From contig NZ_JAJCYB010000074.1 in the NCBI RefSeq assembly GCF_029263155.1, forward strand, positions 1 to 64,000: a DNA stretch of 64,000 nt, read 5' to 3'. The notes beneath the pieces are model-generated. The model saw nothing but the letters and a program-made list of their open reading frames with translations, did no database searches and was not told the origin of the DNA. The stretch comes from Pseudonocardia sp. (GTDB lineage Bacteria > Actinomycetota > Actinomycetes > Mycobacteriales > Pseudonocardiaceae). This document shows positions 18,123 through 25,683 of the stretch, in pieces (the stretch's first letter is position 1; each line of letters starts with the position of its first letter). Position numbers and translations under genes: made by a program.

Positions 18123-18779
18123 ATGCGCGATGCCTACCAGGAACAGCTCGACACGCTGGCCGACGGCCTGGCCGGCATGTGCGACCAGGTCGCCGAGGCG
18201 ATGGCGAAGGCCACCCGCTCGCTCCTAGAGTGCGACCTGCAACTCGCCGAAGAGGTCATCTCCGCCGATATCAGGATCGACGACCTGCGGGCCGGGGCCG
18301 AGGAGAAGGCATTCGCCCTGCTGGCCCTGCAGGCCCCCGTCGCCACGGACCTGCGCACGGTGGTGTCGGCCATCCACGGTGCGGGCGACATCGAGCGCAT
18401 GGGCGATCTCGCGCTGCACGTCGCGCAGGGCGCCCGCCGCCGCCATCCGCAGCCCGTGCTGCCCGACGAGGTCGCCCCGTACTTCGCCGAGATGGGGCGC
18501 GTCGGCGTCGAGCTGGCCACGAAGGCCGGTGACGTGATCCGCACCCGCGACCTCGGACGCGCCGAGGAGCTGGAGCGTGACGACGACGCGATGGACGACC
18601 TGCACCGGCACATGTTCACCGTGCTGATGGACCCGTCCTGGAAGCACGGCGTGGGACCGGCCGTCGACATCACGCTGCTGGCCCGGTTCTACGAGCGCTA
18701 CGCCGACCACGCCGTGGCCGTCGCGCGGCGCATCGTCTACGTCGTCACCGGCAGCATGCCGGGCCCGCTGACGGTCTGA
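18123..18779 (+). CDS. phoU: PhoU-family phosphate signalling regulator (first copy)
   Basis: A 218-residue all-helical PhoU protein with two three-helix bundles. Each contains the metal-cluster signature of the form E/D-x-x-x-D ([32 protein letters not shown]). PhoU links the Pst transporter to the PhoR kinase and dampens phosphate uptake when phosphate is plentiful. It begins 39 bases after a strong PHO box and is followed after 4 bases by a paralogue. The pst operon is 6 kb away rather than adjacent. Confidence 0.95.
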   Translation: MRDAYQEQLDTLADGLAGMCDQVAEAMAKATRSLLECDLQLAEEVISADIRIDDLRAGAEEKAFALLALQAPVATDLRTVVSAIHGAGDIERMGDLALHVAQGARRRHPQPVLPDEVAPYFAEMGRVGVELATKAGDVIRTRDLGRAEELERDDDAMDDLHRHMFTVLMDPSWKHGVGPAVDITLLARFYERYADHAVAVARRIVYVVTGSMPGPLTV

Positions 18780-18783
18780 CCCC

Positions 18784-19443
18784 ATGGTCCCCGAGCCGCT
18801 CCCGAAGCAGCTGGCCGAGCTGTCCGAGCTGCTCGCGCAGATGTGCACCCACGCGGCCGGGTCCCTGCAACAGGCCACCTCCGCGCTGCTGGAGTGCCGC
18901 GAACGGCTCGCCGCCCGGGTGATCGGGCGGGAGGCCGAGCTCGCGGCGCTGTGCGCGCGCGTCGAGGAGGTGGCCACCGACGCCCTGCTGTTCCACTCGC
19001 CCGTGGCGGGCGACCTGCGGGCGGTGGTGTCCACCATCCGGTCAGCGGGCGACATCGACCGGATGGGCCGCCTCGCCCTGCACGTCGCGCAGACCGCGCA
19101 GCGCCGCAGCCCGCAGCCCGTACTGCCCCCCGAGGTGCGCGAGGACTTCGCGGAGATGGGCCGGCTGGCGGTGCAACTGGCGCTCAAGGCCGCCGACGTC
19201 GCCCGCTCGCACAACGTGCTGCAGGCCGTCGAGCTGGACGCCGACGACGACGCGATGGACGCGCTGCACCGGCACATGTTCGAGGTGCTGATGGACCAGG
19301 GCTGGCCGCACGGCGTCGGCGCGGCCGTCGACATCACGCTGCTGGCCCGCTACTACGAGCGGTTCGCCGACCACGCGGTGGCCGTGGCGCGCGAGACCGT
19401 GTACGCCGTGACCGGGCAGGAGCCCGACGCGATCCCGATCTGA
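18784..19443 (+). CDS. phoU: PhoU-family phosphate signalling regulator (second copy)
   Basis: A 219-residue paralogue of the preceding gene, about half identical by eye over its length and sharing VVSTIRSAGDIDRMG and DDDAMDALHRHMFEVLMD with small changes. It starts 4 bases after the first copy's stop, so the two are co-transcribed from the PHO-box promoter and arose by tandem duplication. Two PhoU/PhoY paralogues also exist in M. tuberculosis, though not in tandem. The stop codon lies one base from the end of the convergent arsR gene. Confidence 0.94.
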   Translation: MVPEPLPKQLAELSELLAQMCTHAAGSLQQATSALLECRERLAARVIGREAELAALCARVEEVATDALLFHSPVAGDLRAVVSTIRSAGDIDRMGRLALHVAQTAQRRSPQPVLPPEVREDFAEMGRLAVQLALKAADVARSHNVLQAVELDADDDAMDALHRHMFEVLMDQGWPHGVGAAVDITLLARYYERFADHAVAVARETVYAVTGQEPDAIPI

Positions 19444-19444
19444 C

Positions 19445-19798
19445 TCAGGTGCAGCAGGACGGGTCGAGGACCCGGCACAGCGCGCCGAGGGCGTCCGGGC
19501 GGGCCCGGTAGTAGACGTTCATCCCGCGGCGGATGCCCACGACCAGCCCGGCCTTGCGCAGCTGGCCGAGGTGATGGCTCACGGTGGCATCGGTGAGCCC
19601 CACCGCCGCGGCCAGGTCGCACGTGCACACCTCCTCGGTGGCCAGCAGCATCGACATCAGCCGCACGCGGGTGGGATCGGCCAGTGCCTTGAGCCGCAAC
19701 GCCACCTGCAGCGCCTGGCCCTCCCCCATCGCACCGGCCGCGACGGGCGCGCAGCAGATGGGCTCGGTGAGGTCCAGGACCGGCAGCGCGCGGGGCAT
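19445..19798 (-). CDS. arsR: ArsR/SmtB-family metalloid-responsive repressor
   Basis: A 117-residue winged-helix repressor. The recognition region is LTDATVSHHLGQLRKAGLV. Cysteines suited to As(III), Sb(III) or Cd(II) sensing occur as Cys15–Cys16 (PICCAP), Cys58 and Cys60 (EVCTCDL, the classical metal-sensing helix) and Cys115–Cys116 at the C-terminus. It is divergent from the arsI-like gene with palindromic operators between them, so it probably represses both genes until metalloid binds. The M. tuberculosis Rv2640c–cadI pair has a similar layout. Confidence 0.9.
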   Translation of the reverse strand: MPRALPVLDLTEPICCAPVAAGAMGEGQALQVALRLKALADPTRVRLMSMLLATEEVCTCDLAAAVGLTDATVSHHLGQLRKAGLVVGIRRGMNVYYRARPDALGALCRVLDPSCCT

Positions 19799-19811
19799 TC
19801 CACGAGACTAC

Positions 19812-19866
19812 TTGACATATGTCGAATAGGTGTCGCAGGGTGGCCGAGTAGTTCGACATACGTCTC
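19812..19866. promoter_or_regulatory. Paired ArsR operators between arsR and arsI
   Basis: TTGACATATGTCGAA (19812–19826) contains the perfect 10-base palindrome GACATATGTC, and TTCGACATACGTCTC (19852–19866) is a related imperfect copy 40 bases away. They sit in the 85-base divergent promoter region, where ArsR dimers would block both promoters. Confidence 0.65.
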
Positions 19867-19882
19867 ACAGGTGGAGGACCCC

Positions 19883-20317
19883 GTGTCCCGTGTCCAGCTC
19901 GCCCTCAACGTCGACGACCTCGACCAGGCCGTCACCTTCTACTCGAAGCTGCTGGGCGTGGACCCGGCCAAGACCAGGCCCGGCTACGCAAACTTCGCCG
20001 TGGCGCAGCCCCCGCTGAAGCTCGTGCTGCTGGAGAACCCCGGCCGGGGCGGCACGCTCAACCACCTCGGCGTGGAGGTGGACGACAGCGAGACCGTGCA
20101 CTCCGAGATCGCCCGGCTCGCCGGTGAGGGGCTGTTCACCGACGAGGAGATCGGCACCACCTGCTGCTTCGCCACCCAGGACAAGGTGTGGGTGACCGGC
20201 CCGGGGGGCGAGCGCTGGGAGGTCTACACCGTGCTGGCCGACAGCGAGACCTTCGGCGAACCGTGCAGTTGCACCGACCCGTCCGAGGTCTGCTGCGCCG
20301 CCGCGGCCTCCCGCTGA
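19883..20317 (+). CDS. arsI: ArsI/CadI-family metalloid resistance protein
   Basis: A 144-residue vicinal-oxygen-chelate protein. The start MSRVQLALNVDDLDQAVTFY, the vicinal cysteines in GTTCCFATQDKVW and the metal-ligand pattern (His in LNHLGVEV, Glu in ERWEVY) match ArsI C–As lyases, which demethylate trivalent methylarsenicals using Fe(II), and mycobacterial CadI, which binds cadmium. A Cys-rich C-terminus (CSCTDPSEVCC) may add thiol ligands. GTG 19883 follows GGAGGA with 5-base spacing. It is controlled by the divergent arsR. Lyase versus metal sequestration cannot be decided from sequence. Confidence 0.88.
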   Translation: MSRVQLALNVDDLDQAVTFYSKLLGVDPAKTRPGYANFAVAQPPLKLVLLENPGRGGTLNHLGVEVDDSETVHSEIARLAGEGLFTDEEIGTTCCFATQDKVWVTGPGGERWEVYTVLADSETFGEPCSCTDPSEVCCAAAASR

Positions 20318-20385
20318 TCCGGCGCTCGCTGAGGTCCACCTCACCCCCGAGGCCGGCGGTGGGCCGTCGCTCGGCAGGGCGGCCG

Positions 20386-20422
20386 GGTCGTCCGGCGGGC
20401 TCCCACGGCCCGCCGGACGACC
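20386..20422. terminator. Bidirectional hairpin between arsI and phoX
   Basis: A perfect 14-base inverted repeat (arm GGTCGTCCGGCGGG) with a 9-base loop lies between two convergent genes. There is no U-tract, as is usual for actinobacterial terminators. Confidence 0.75.
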
Positions 20423-20427
20423 GCGTC

Positions 20428-22338
20428 TCAGCTGCCGATCTCGCCGCCGTCGTCCTTCGTGACCACCACGGTGGAGGACCGGGGACGCGAGGTCCCGCCG
20501 TCGGGCCAGGTGCTGAACTGGCCCGGGTTCGCGGGATCGAGCTCACCCTCCGGCGCCTCGCCGGGGTGCTGGATGCCGACGAACATCGTGCGCTCGTCGG
20601 GCGTCACGACCACGCCGGTGACCTCGCAGCCGTTCGGGCCGACGAGGAACCGGCGGGTCTCGCGGGTGTCCGGGTCGGCGGCGAGCATCTGGTTGTTGCC
20701 GAAGCCCTCGTAGGCGCCGGCGTTGACCGTGCTGGAGGACACGTCGGTCTGGATCCAGAGCCGGCCCTGCGGCGAGACGTAGATGCCGTCGGGCGAGCCG
20801 TACTTGTCACCCACGATCGTCGAGCCGTCGGCCGGGTCCCCCGGGTCACCGGCGAGGGCGAAGATCTCCCAGCGGAACGTGGGCTCGTCGTAGTCGTCGC
20901 GGTACTGCCAGCGGATGATGTGCCCGTAGACGTTGGCCGGGCGCGGGTTCGCCGCGTCGACCGGCGGGCCGTCCTCGACCCCCCGGCCGCTGTTGTTGGT
21001 CAGCGTGCAGTAGACGAAGCCGGTCTCGGTGTCCACGTCGATCCACTCGGGCCGGTCCATCTTGGTGGCCCCGAGCACGTCGGCGGCCTGCCGGGCCCGG
21101 ATCAGGACGTCGGCCTGGCTGGTGAAGCCGGCCGCCTGCAGGGCCGGGTCGTCGTGGGTCAGGGCCAGCCACTCACCGGTGCCGTCCTCGTTGAACCTCC
21201 CGGCGTAGAGGACACCGTGGTCGAGCGGGTGCTCCTTGCGCCGCAACGCCTCCTTCCACGGGCGGTCGGACACGTAGCGGTAGATGTACTCGTTCGTCTG
21301 GTCGTCACCGGAGTAGACGACCACGCGCCCCCGCGTGGTCTCGACGACCCAGGAGCCCTCGTGCTTGATCCGACCCAGGGCCGTGCGCTTGACCGGGGTG
21401 GAGTCCGGGTCGAAGGGGTCGATCTCGGTGACCCAGCCGAACCGGTGGGGCTCGTTGGGCTCCTCGTCGGCGGAGAACCGGGTGTCGGTGGTGTACCAGA
21501 GGTATCCGGCCTCGCCGATGCCGTAGCGGTCCTCGAGCTCGGTGGGCTCGCCGGTCTTGTTGAAGTAGCCGTTGAAGTTCTCCTCGCAGGCGAGGTAGGT
21601 GTTCCACGGGGTGTGGCCGAAGGCGCAGTTGTTGATGGTGCCGAGAACCGTCGTACCGGTCTTGTCTGCGCTGGTCTGCAGCAGCGGGTCACCGGCGGCC
21701 GGGCCCGCGATCTCGATCGGCGTGGACGCCGTGACCCGCCGTGCGAAGGGCGACGGGCGCTCGACCGTCCACGCACCGTCGCGCAGGCGCAGCTCGATGA
21801 CCGAGACGCCGTGCGCGGCCTGGGACTTGGCGGTCTTCTCCGCGTCCCAGTCCGCCGTGCCGTCGGTGAACAGCAGCACGTCGTCGGTGTACTCGTGGTT
21901 CTGCACGAGCAGCCCGCGGCGCACCCGGCCTCTGCCGTTGTAGGCCTTCCCGCCCTCGGTGAGCGGGAAGAACCACACCGCGTCGTTGTGCATGCCCCAC
22001 TGCCGGGCCTGGTCCTCCGCGGAGTTGCCGGCATCGGGGAGGAACGCCGGGCCGTCGGAGATCGGGTCGCCCCAGGAGATCAGGACCTTCGCGGTGTAGC
22101 CCTCGGGCACCACGACCGCGTCGGCCGACGAGACGGGGATGCCGGTGAAGCCGAGCAGCTCGCGGCGGCGACCGGGCGCCCCGGCGTGGGCCACGGATGC
22201 GCCGCCGAGGAACGTCGCGGCAGCGGCGGCCACCCCGCCGACGAGCACGGTCCGCCGGGCGAGGGCGGCGTCGAGGACGTCGGAGAACCTCGGGTTGGTG
22301 GTGGGGTTGGAGACGAGTCCATCGTCAACGGGAGACAT
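20428..22338 (-). CDS. phoX: PhoX-family secreted phosphatase (DUF839)
   Basis: A 636-residue alkaline-phosphatase-like protein of the PhoX family, which uses Ca2+ and Fe3+ and acts outside the cell on phosphate esters. A twin-arginine signal (LARRTVLVGGVAAAAATF) occupies about residues 27–52. Typical PhoX blocks are visible: MHNDAVWFFPL, NQNHEY-like VQNHEYTDDV, NNCAFGHTPWNTYLACEENFNG, and GSPDGI in the C-terminal propeller. It lies between the two arsenic transcription units and near phoU. A possible PHO-type site is upstream at 22372–22393. The start ATG 22338 lacks a clear ribosome-binding site. Confidence 0.9.
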   Translation of the reverse strand: MSPVDDGLVSNPTTNPRFSDVLDAALARRTVLVGGVAAAAATFLGGASVAHAGAPGRRRELLGFTGIPVSSADAVVVPEGYTAKVLISWGDPISDGPAFLPDAGNSAEDQARQWGMHNDAVWFFPLTEGGKAYNGRGRVRRGLLVQNHEYTDDVLLFTDGTADWDAEKTAKSQAAHGVSVIELRLRDGAWTVERPSPFARRVTASTPIEIAGPAAGDPLLQTSADKTGTTVLGTINNCAFGHTPWNTYLACEENFNGYFNKTGEPTELEDRYGIGEAGYLWYTTDTRFSADEEPNEPHRFGWVTEIDPFDPDSTPVKRTALGRIKHEGSWVVETTRGRVVVYSGDDQTNEYIYRYVSDRPWKEALRRKEHPLDHGVLYAGRFNEDGTGEWLALTHDDPALQAAGFTSQADVLIRARQAADVLGATKMDRPEWIDVDTETGFVYCTLTNNSGRGVEDGPPVDAANPRPANVYGHIIRWQYRDDYDEPTFRWEIFALAGDPGDPADGSTIVGDKYGSPDGIYVSPQGRLWIQTDVSSSTVNAGAYEGFGNNQMLAADPDTRETRRFLVGPNGCEVTGVVVTPDERTMFVGIQHPGEAPEGELDPANPGQFSTWPDGGTSRPRSSTVVVTKDDGGEIGS

Positions 22339-22371
22339 GGGGCGAATGCCATCACGCCGGCCCCCAACCCC

Positions 22372-22393
22372 TGTCCACCATCGGGTGAACAGA
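22372..22393. promoter_or_regulatory. Possible PhoP half-sites upstream of phoX
   Basis: CTGTCCACC-ATCG-GGTGAACAG is a near-perfect inverted repeat whose right part reads CTGTTCACCCG on the coding strand of phoX, resembling one PHO-box unit. It is 35–55 bases upstream of the phoX start. A second direct-repeat unit is not clear. Confidence 0.35.
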
Positions 22394-22526
22394 GCGGGAA
22401 ATCAGCTCCGACGCCCGTCCGCCTCCCGCAGCGATGAAGGCGCGGGCGCGCACGGTCCGATGTGCGGCAGCCGAGCTCGGCAGACGCGACGACGGGCTCA
22501 GCCGCGGCCCCCGGCACGACACGACC

Positions 22527-22555
22527 TTGACGACCACACATAGCTCAGCAACTAT
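22527..22555 (+). promoter_or_regulatory. Predicted leaderless promoter of the arsR–arsC fusion gene
   Basis: TTGACG (22527–22532) and AACTAT (22550–22555) are spaced by 17 bases. Transcription would begin about 7 bases on, at or next to the ATG at 22563, and there is no ribosome-binding site, so a leaderless mRNA is expected. TTGACTCAA at 22555–22563 and ATAG-N8-CTAT overlapping the minus-10 are candidate ArsR operator palindromes. Confidence 0.55.
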
Positions 22556-22562
22556 TGACTCA

Positions 22563-23249
22563 ATGAACGATGACGAAGACCTCGCGCACCGTGCCGCGAT
22601 GCACCACGCACTCGGCGACCCGTCGCGGCTCGCCGTGGTCGACGCGCTGGCGTTCGGCGAGGCGTCCCCGGTCGAGCTGCAGTCCCTGCTCGCGATGCCG
22701 TCCAACCTGCTCGCACACCACGTGCAGGTACTCGTCCGGGCCGGGATCGTGCGCCGCACGCGCTCCGAGGGCGACCGGCGGCGCACCTACCTCGGCCTCA
22801 CGCCCGGCGCCCTCGACGCGCTCGTGGCCACCGTCGGCCGCAGCGCCCCGCGCGTGGTCTTCGTCTGCACGCAGAACTCCGCGCGCTCCCAGCTCGCCGC
22901 CGCGATGTGGAACGCCGGCAGCCCGGTGCCCGCCACCTCGGCGGGCACCCGCCCCGCCCCGCGGGTGCACCCCGGGGCGCTGGCCGCGGCCCGGCGGCAC
23001 GGCGTCGCGCTGACCCCGACCGCACCCCGTCGCGCCGCCGACGTGCTGCGTCCCGACGACCTCGTGATCACCGTCTGCGACCAGGCGCACGAGGAGCTCG
23101 GCGCGGCGCCCGGCACGGCGCACTGGTCGGTCGCCGACCCCGCCCGCGACGGCGACGTCCCCGCGTTCGACGCCGCCGTCACCGATCTCGCCGGGCGGAT
23201 CTCCCGCCTCGCGCCCACCGTGCACCCGACCGCAGAGAGGTCAGCATGA
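22563..23249 (+). CDS. ArsR-type HTH fused to arsenate reductase/LMW phosphatase domain
   Basis: A 228-residue fusion. Residues 1–95 are an ArsR winged helix (HHALGDPSRLAVVDALAFGE; MPSNLLAHHVQVLVRAGIV). Residues 97–215 are a low-molecular-weight phosphatase/ArsC fold with the P-loop VVFVCTQNSARSQLAAAMW (Cys-x5-Arg). Such fusions combine arsenite sensing and arsenate reduction and are found in actinobacterial ars operons. The HTH lacks the CVC sensing pair, so the metalloid site, if any, is elsewhere. The ATGA overlap (23246–23249) couples it translationally to the next arsC. A leaderless promoter is predicted. Confidence 0.87.
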   Translation: MNDDEDLAHRAAMHHALGDPSRLAVVDALAFGEASPVELQSLLAMPSNLLAHHVQVLVRAGIVRRTRSEGDRRRTYLGLTPGALDALVATVGRSAPRVVFVCTQNSARSQLAAAMWNAGSPVPATSAGTRPAPRVHPGALAAARRHGVALTPTAPRRAADVLRPDDLVITVCDQAHEELGAAPGTAHWSVADPARDGDVPAFDAAVTDLAGRISRLAPTVHPTAERSA

Positions 23250-23902
23250 CCACCGGATTCCAGCGCCGACCCGACCTGAGCATCGACCAGGTCCTCGCCC
23301 TGAAGACCGCGTCCGTGAGCCTCCAGCGAGCGTTCTCGGACATGTTCGGCGTCGAGACCATCGAGCGGTTCCTGCACGCGTCCTACGACGAGTTCGCGGG
23401 GCGGGCCGTGGTGCTCAACTACCTCCCGCTGCTCGCCGAACGGTTCGCGAAGCAGCGCCTGCAGGCGCTGGCCATGGTCGAGGGCAAGGCCGGCACCGGC
23501 ACCCCGACGGTCCTGTTCCTGTGCACCCACAACGCCGGCCGCTCCCAGATGGCGATGGGCTTCTTCACCCACCTGGCGGGCGACCGGGCGGTGGCCTGGT
23601 CGGGCGGTTCGGAGCCGGGGAGCCGGGTCAACGCGGCCGCGGTCGAGGCGATGGCGGAGGTCGGCATCGACATCTCCGGCGAGTACCCGAAGCCGTGGAC
23701 CGACGAGATCGTGCGTGCCGCCGACGCCGTCATCACGATGGGCTGCGGCGACGCCTGCCCGGTGTTCCCGGGCCGCCGCTACGAGGAGTGGGTGCTCGAG
23801 GACCCCAACGGGATGGACGTGGCGAGCGTGCGGCCGATCCGCGACGAGATCGAGCGGCGGGTGCGCGTGCTGCTCGACGAGCTCGGTGTGACGGCGCAGT
23901 GA
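23246..23902 (+). CDS. arsC: Mycothiol-type arsenate reductase with N-terminal helical domain
   Basis: A 218-residue arsenate reductase. Residues 1–80 form a three-helix bundle (VLALKTASVSLQRAFSDMFG…) seen in actinobacterial enzymes. Residues 88–215 are the LMW-phosphatase fold with the active-site loop VLFLCTHNAGRSQMA (Cys-x5-Arg) and the metal-binding-like MGCGDACPVFPG followed by EEWVLEDPNG. Relatives in Corynebacterium use mycothiol and mycoredoxin; mshD in this window fits that. It overlaps the upstream fusion gene and the downstream aquaporin by 4 bases each, so the three genes form a tight operon. Confidence 0.9.
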   Translation: MTTGFQRRPDLSIDQVLALKTASVSLQRAFSDMFGVETIERFLHASYDEFAGRAVVLNYLPLLAERFAKQRLQALAMVEGKAGTGTPTVLFLCTHNAGRSQMAMGFFTHLAGDRAVAWSGGSEPGSRVNAAAVEAMAEVGIDISGEYPKPWTDEIVRAADAVITMGCGDACPVFPGRRYEEWVLEDPNGMDVASVRPIRDEIERRVRVLLDELGVTAQ

Positions 23903-24618
23903 TCCCCCTGCCCCGCCGCCTGCTGGCGGAGTTCCTGGGCACGGGACTGCTCGTCGCGGTCGTGATCGGCTCCGGGATCGCGGCCCAGCAGCTCTCGCCC
24001 GACGACACCGGCCTGCAGCTGCTGCAGAACTCGATCACCACCGTGTTCGGGCTCGGCGTGCTGATCCTGATGTTCGGCCCGGTCTCGGGTGCGCACTTCA
24101 ACCCGGCCGTGTCCGCCGTCGACTGGTGGCTGGGCCGCCGGGGCCGGACCGGGCTCAGCGCGCCCGAGCTGGGGGCCTACGTCACGGCCCAGATCGCCGG
24201 CGGCATCGCCGGTGCCGTGCTGGCGAACGTGATGTTCGAGCTGCCCGCCGGGCAGCTCGCGGTCACCGACCGCAGCTCGCCCGGGCTGTGGGTCGGCGAG
24301 GTCGTCGCCACCGCCGGGCTGGTCATGGTGATCCTGGCGCTGGCGCGCACCGGCCGGGCGTCGCTGTCGGCGGTGGCGGTGGCGAGCTGGATCGGCGCGG
24401 CCTACTGGTTCACGTCCTCGACGTCGTTCGCCAACCCGGCGGTCACGGTCTCCCGGATGTTCAGCGACACCTTCGCCGGGATCGCACCGGCGTCGGTCCC
24501 GGCGTTCCTGCTGGCCCAGCTGGTGGGAGCGGCGATCGGCGTGGGTCTCACGGTGGTGCTGTACCCCGCGGTCGAGCGCGCGGCCGGCGCGGTCGTCGTG
24601 GAGCGGGAGTCGGCGTGA
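23899..24618 (+). CDS. Aquaglyceroporin, probable arsenite channel (AqpS type)
   Basis: A 239-residue MIP-family channel with six helices and both pore motifs: first FNPAVS (in [15 protein letters not shown]) and second [12 protein letters not shown]. The GTG start overlaps the arsC stop (GTGA). In ars operons such as that of Sinorhizobium, an aquaglyceroporin (AqpS) releases As(III) made by ArsC and replaces ArsB/Acr3 pumps; no ArsB or Acr3 is present in this window, so the same arrangement is likely. Nothing in the sequence excludes general polyol transport. Confidence 0.88.
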   Translation: MIPLPRRLLAEFLGTGLLVAVVIGSGIAAQQLSPDDTGLQLLQNSITTVFGLGVLILMFGPVSGAHFNPAVSAVDWWLGRRGRTGLSAPELGAYVTAQIAGGIAGAVLANVMFELPAGQLAVTDRSSPGLWVGEVVATAGLVMVILALARTGRASLSAVAVASWIGAAYWFTSSTSFANPAVTVSRMFSDTFAGIAPASVPAFLLAQLVGAAIGVGLTVVLYPAVERAAGAVVVERESA

Positions 24619-24844
24619 CGCGGGTGCTGTTCGTGTGCGTCCGCAACGGCGGCAAGTCGCAGATGGCTGCGGGGCCGACGTCGTCGTGACGCTGGGCCGC
24701 GAGGCGCACGTCGACGGCGACCACGTCGAGAACTGGGACACCGACGAGCCGTCCGAGCGGGGGATCGAGGGCATCGAGCGGATGCGCCTGGTCCGCGACG
24801 ACATCGCGGCGCGGGTGGCCGAACTCGCTCGGCGACTGGCATGA
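24615..24844 (+). pseudogene. Internally deleted LMW-phosphatase/arsenate reductase remnant
   Basis: GTG 24615 overlaps the aquaporin stop and opens [20 protein letters not shown], the first 20 residues of an ArsC/Wzb-type enzyme including the Cys-x5-Lys-type loop, then stops at 24689. A different frame from about 24670 resumes with [15 protein letters not shown] and runs to 24844 ([20 protein letters not shown]), the normal C-terminal third. About 60 central residues are missing and the two ends are out of frame. It was the fourth gene of the ars operon. Confidence 0.85.
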
Positions 24845-24846
24845 CG

Positions 24847-24876
24847 AGGGCCCGGGAGCACGTGCTCCCGGGCCCT
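24847..24876. terminator. Perfect 30-base palindrome between the ars and pst operons
   Basis: AGGGCCCGGGAGCAC is followed immediately by its exact reverse complement. It sits between convergent transcription units (ars operon end and pstB end) and should terminate both. Confidence 0.82.
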
Positions 24877-24891
24877 GTCGTGTCCGCCGGA

Positions 24892-25671
24892 TCAGCCGAA
24901 ACGACCGGAGACGTAGTCCTCGGTGGCCTTCTCCTTGGGCTGCGAGAAGATGGTCTTGGTCTCGTCCATCTCCACGAGCTTGCCGGGCTTGCCGGTGCCC
25001 TCGATGTTGAAGAAGCCGGTGTAGTCGCTCACGCGGGCGGCCTGCTGCATGTTGTGGGTGACGATGACGATCGTGTAGTCCTGCTTGAGCTCGTTGATCA
25101 GGTCCTCGATGGCGAGGGTCGAGATCGGGTCGAGCGCGGAGCACGGCTCGTCCATGAGCAGCACGTCGGGCTGCACGGCGATGGCCCGGGCGATGCACAG
25201 CCGCTGCTGCTGCCCGCCGGACAGGCCCGCACCCGGCCGGTCGAGCCGGTCCTTGACCTCGTTCCACAGGTTCGCGCCGCGCAGGGACTGCTCGACCAGC
25301 TGGTCGGTGACCGACTTGCTGGCCTTCTTGTTGTTGAGCTTCTGCCCGGCGATCACGTTGTCGTAGATCGACATCGTGGGGAACGGGTTGGGCCGCTGGA
25401 ACACCATGCCGACCTGGCGTCGGACGGTCACCGGATCGGAGCCCGCCGCGTAGAGGTCGGTTCCGTCGAGTTCGAGGGACCCCTTCACGTACGCGCCGGG
25501 GATCACCTCGTGCATGCGGTTGATGGAACGCAGGAAGGTCGACTTGCCGCACCCCGACGGCCCGATCAGCGCGGTGACCTGCGCCGGTCGGATCGACATG
25601 GTGACACCTTCGACCGCCAGGAAGGATCCGTAGTAGATGTTGAGGTCGCGGACCTCGATGCTCTTGGCCAC
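24892..25671 (-). CDS. pstB: Phosphate ABC transporter ATPase
   Basis: A 259-residue ABC ATPase of the phosphate importer. Walker A is GPSGCGKST (37–45), the signature is [15 protein letters not shown], Walker B is [13 protein letters not shown] and the switch His is in [20 protein letters not shown]. The start sequence [19 protein letters not shown] is typical of PstB. It is the last gene of the minus-strand pstSCAB operon and begins 12 bases after pstA. Confidence 0.97.
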   Translation of the reverse strand: MAKSIEVRDLNIYYGSFLAVEGVTMSIRPAQVTALIGPSGCGKSTFLRSINRMHEVIPGAYVKGSLELDGTDLYAAGSDPVTVRRQVGMVFQRPNPFPTMSIYDNVIAGQKLNNKKASKSVTDQLVEQSLRGANLWNEVKDRLDRPGAGLSGGQQQRLCIARAIAVQPDVLLMDEPCSALDPISTLAIEDLINELKQDYTIVIVTHNMQQAARVSDYTGFFNIEGTGKPGKLVEMDETKTIFSQPKEKATEDYVSGRFG

Positions 25672-25683
25672 GTCGGCGAGTCC

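Noticed and set aside
20188-22437. A 749-residue plus-strand frame antisense to phoX
   Set aside because: PhoX has a Tat signal and all family blocks on the other strand; the antisense frame is repetitive Val/Gly/Arg sequence.
24635-24844. Treating the C-terminal arsC remnant as a separate small gene starting at ATG 24635
   Set aside because: Its first 12 residues are out-of-frame sequence of the N-terminal remnant, and there is no ribosome-binding site; a deletion derivative explains it better.
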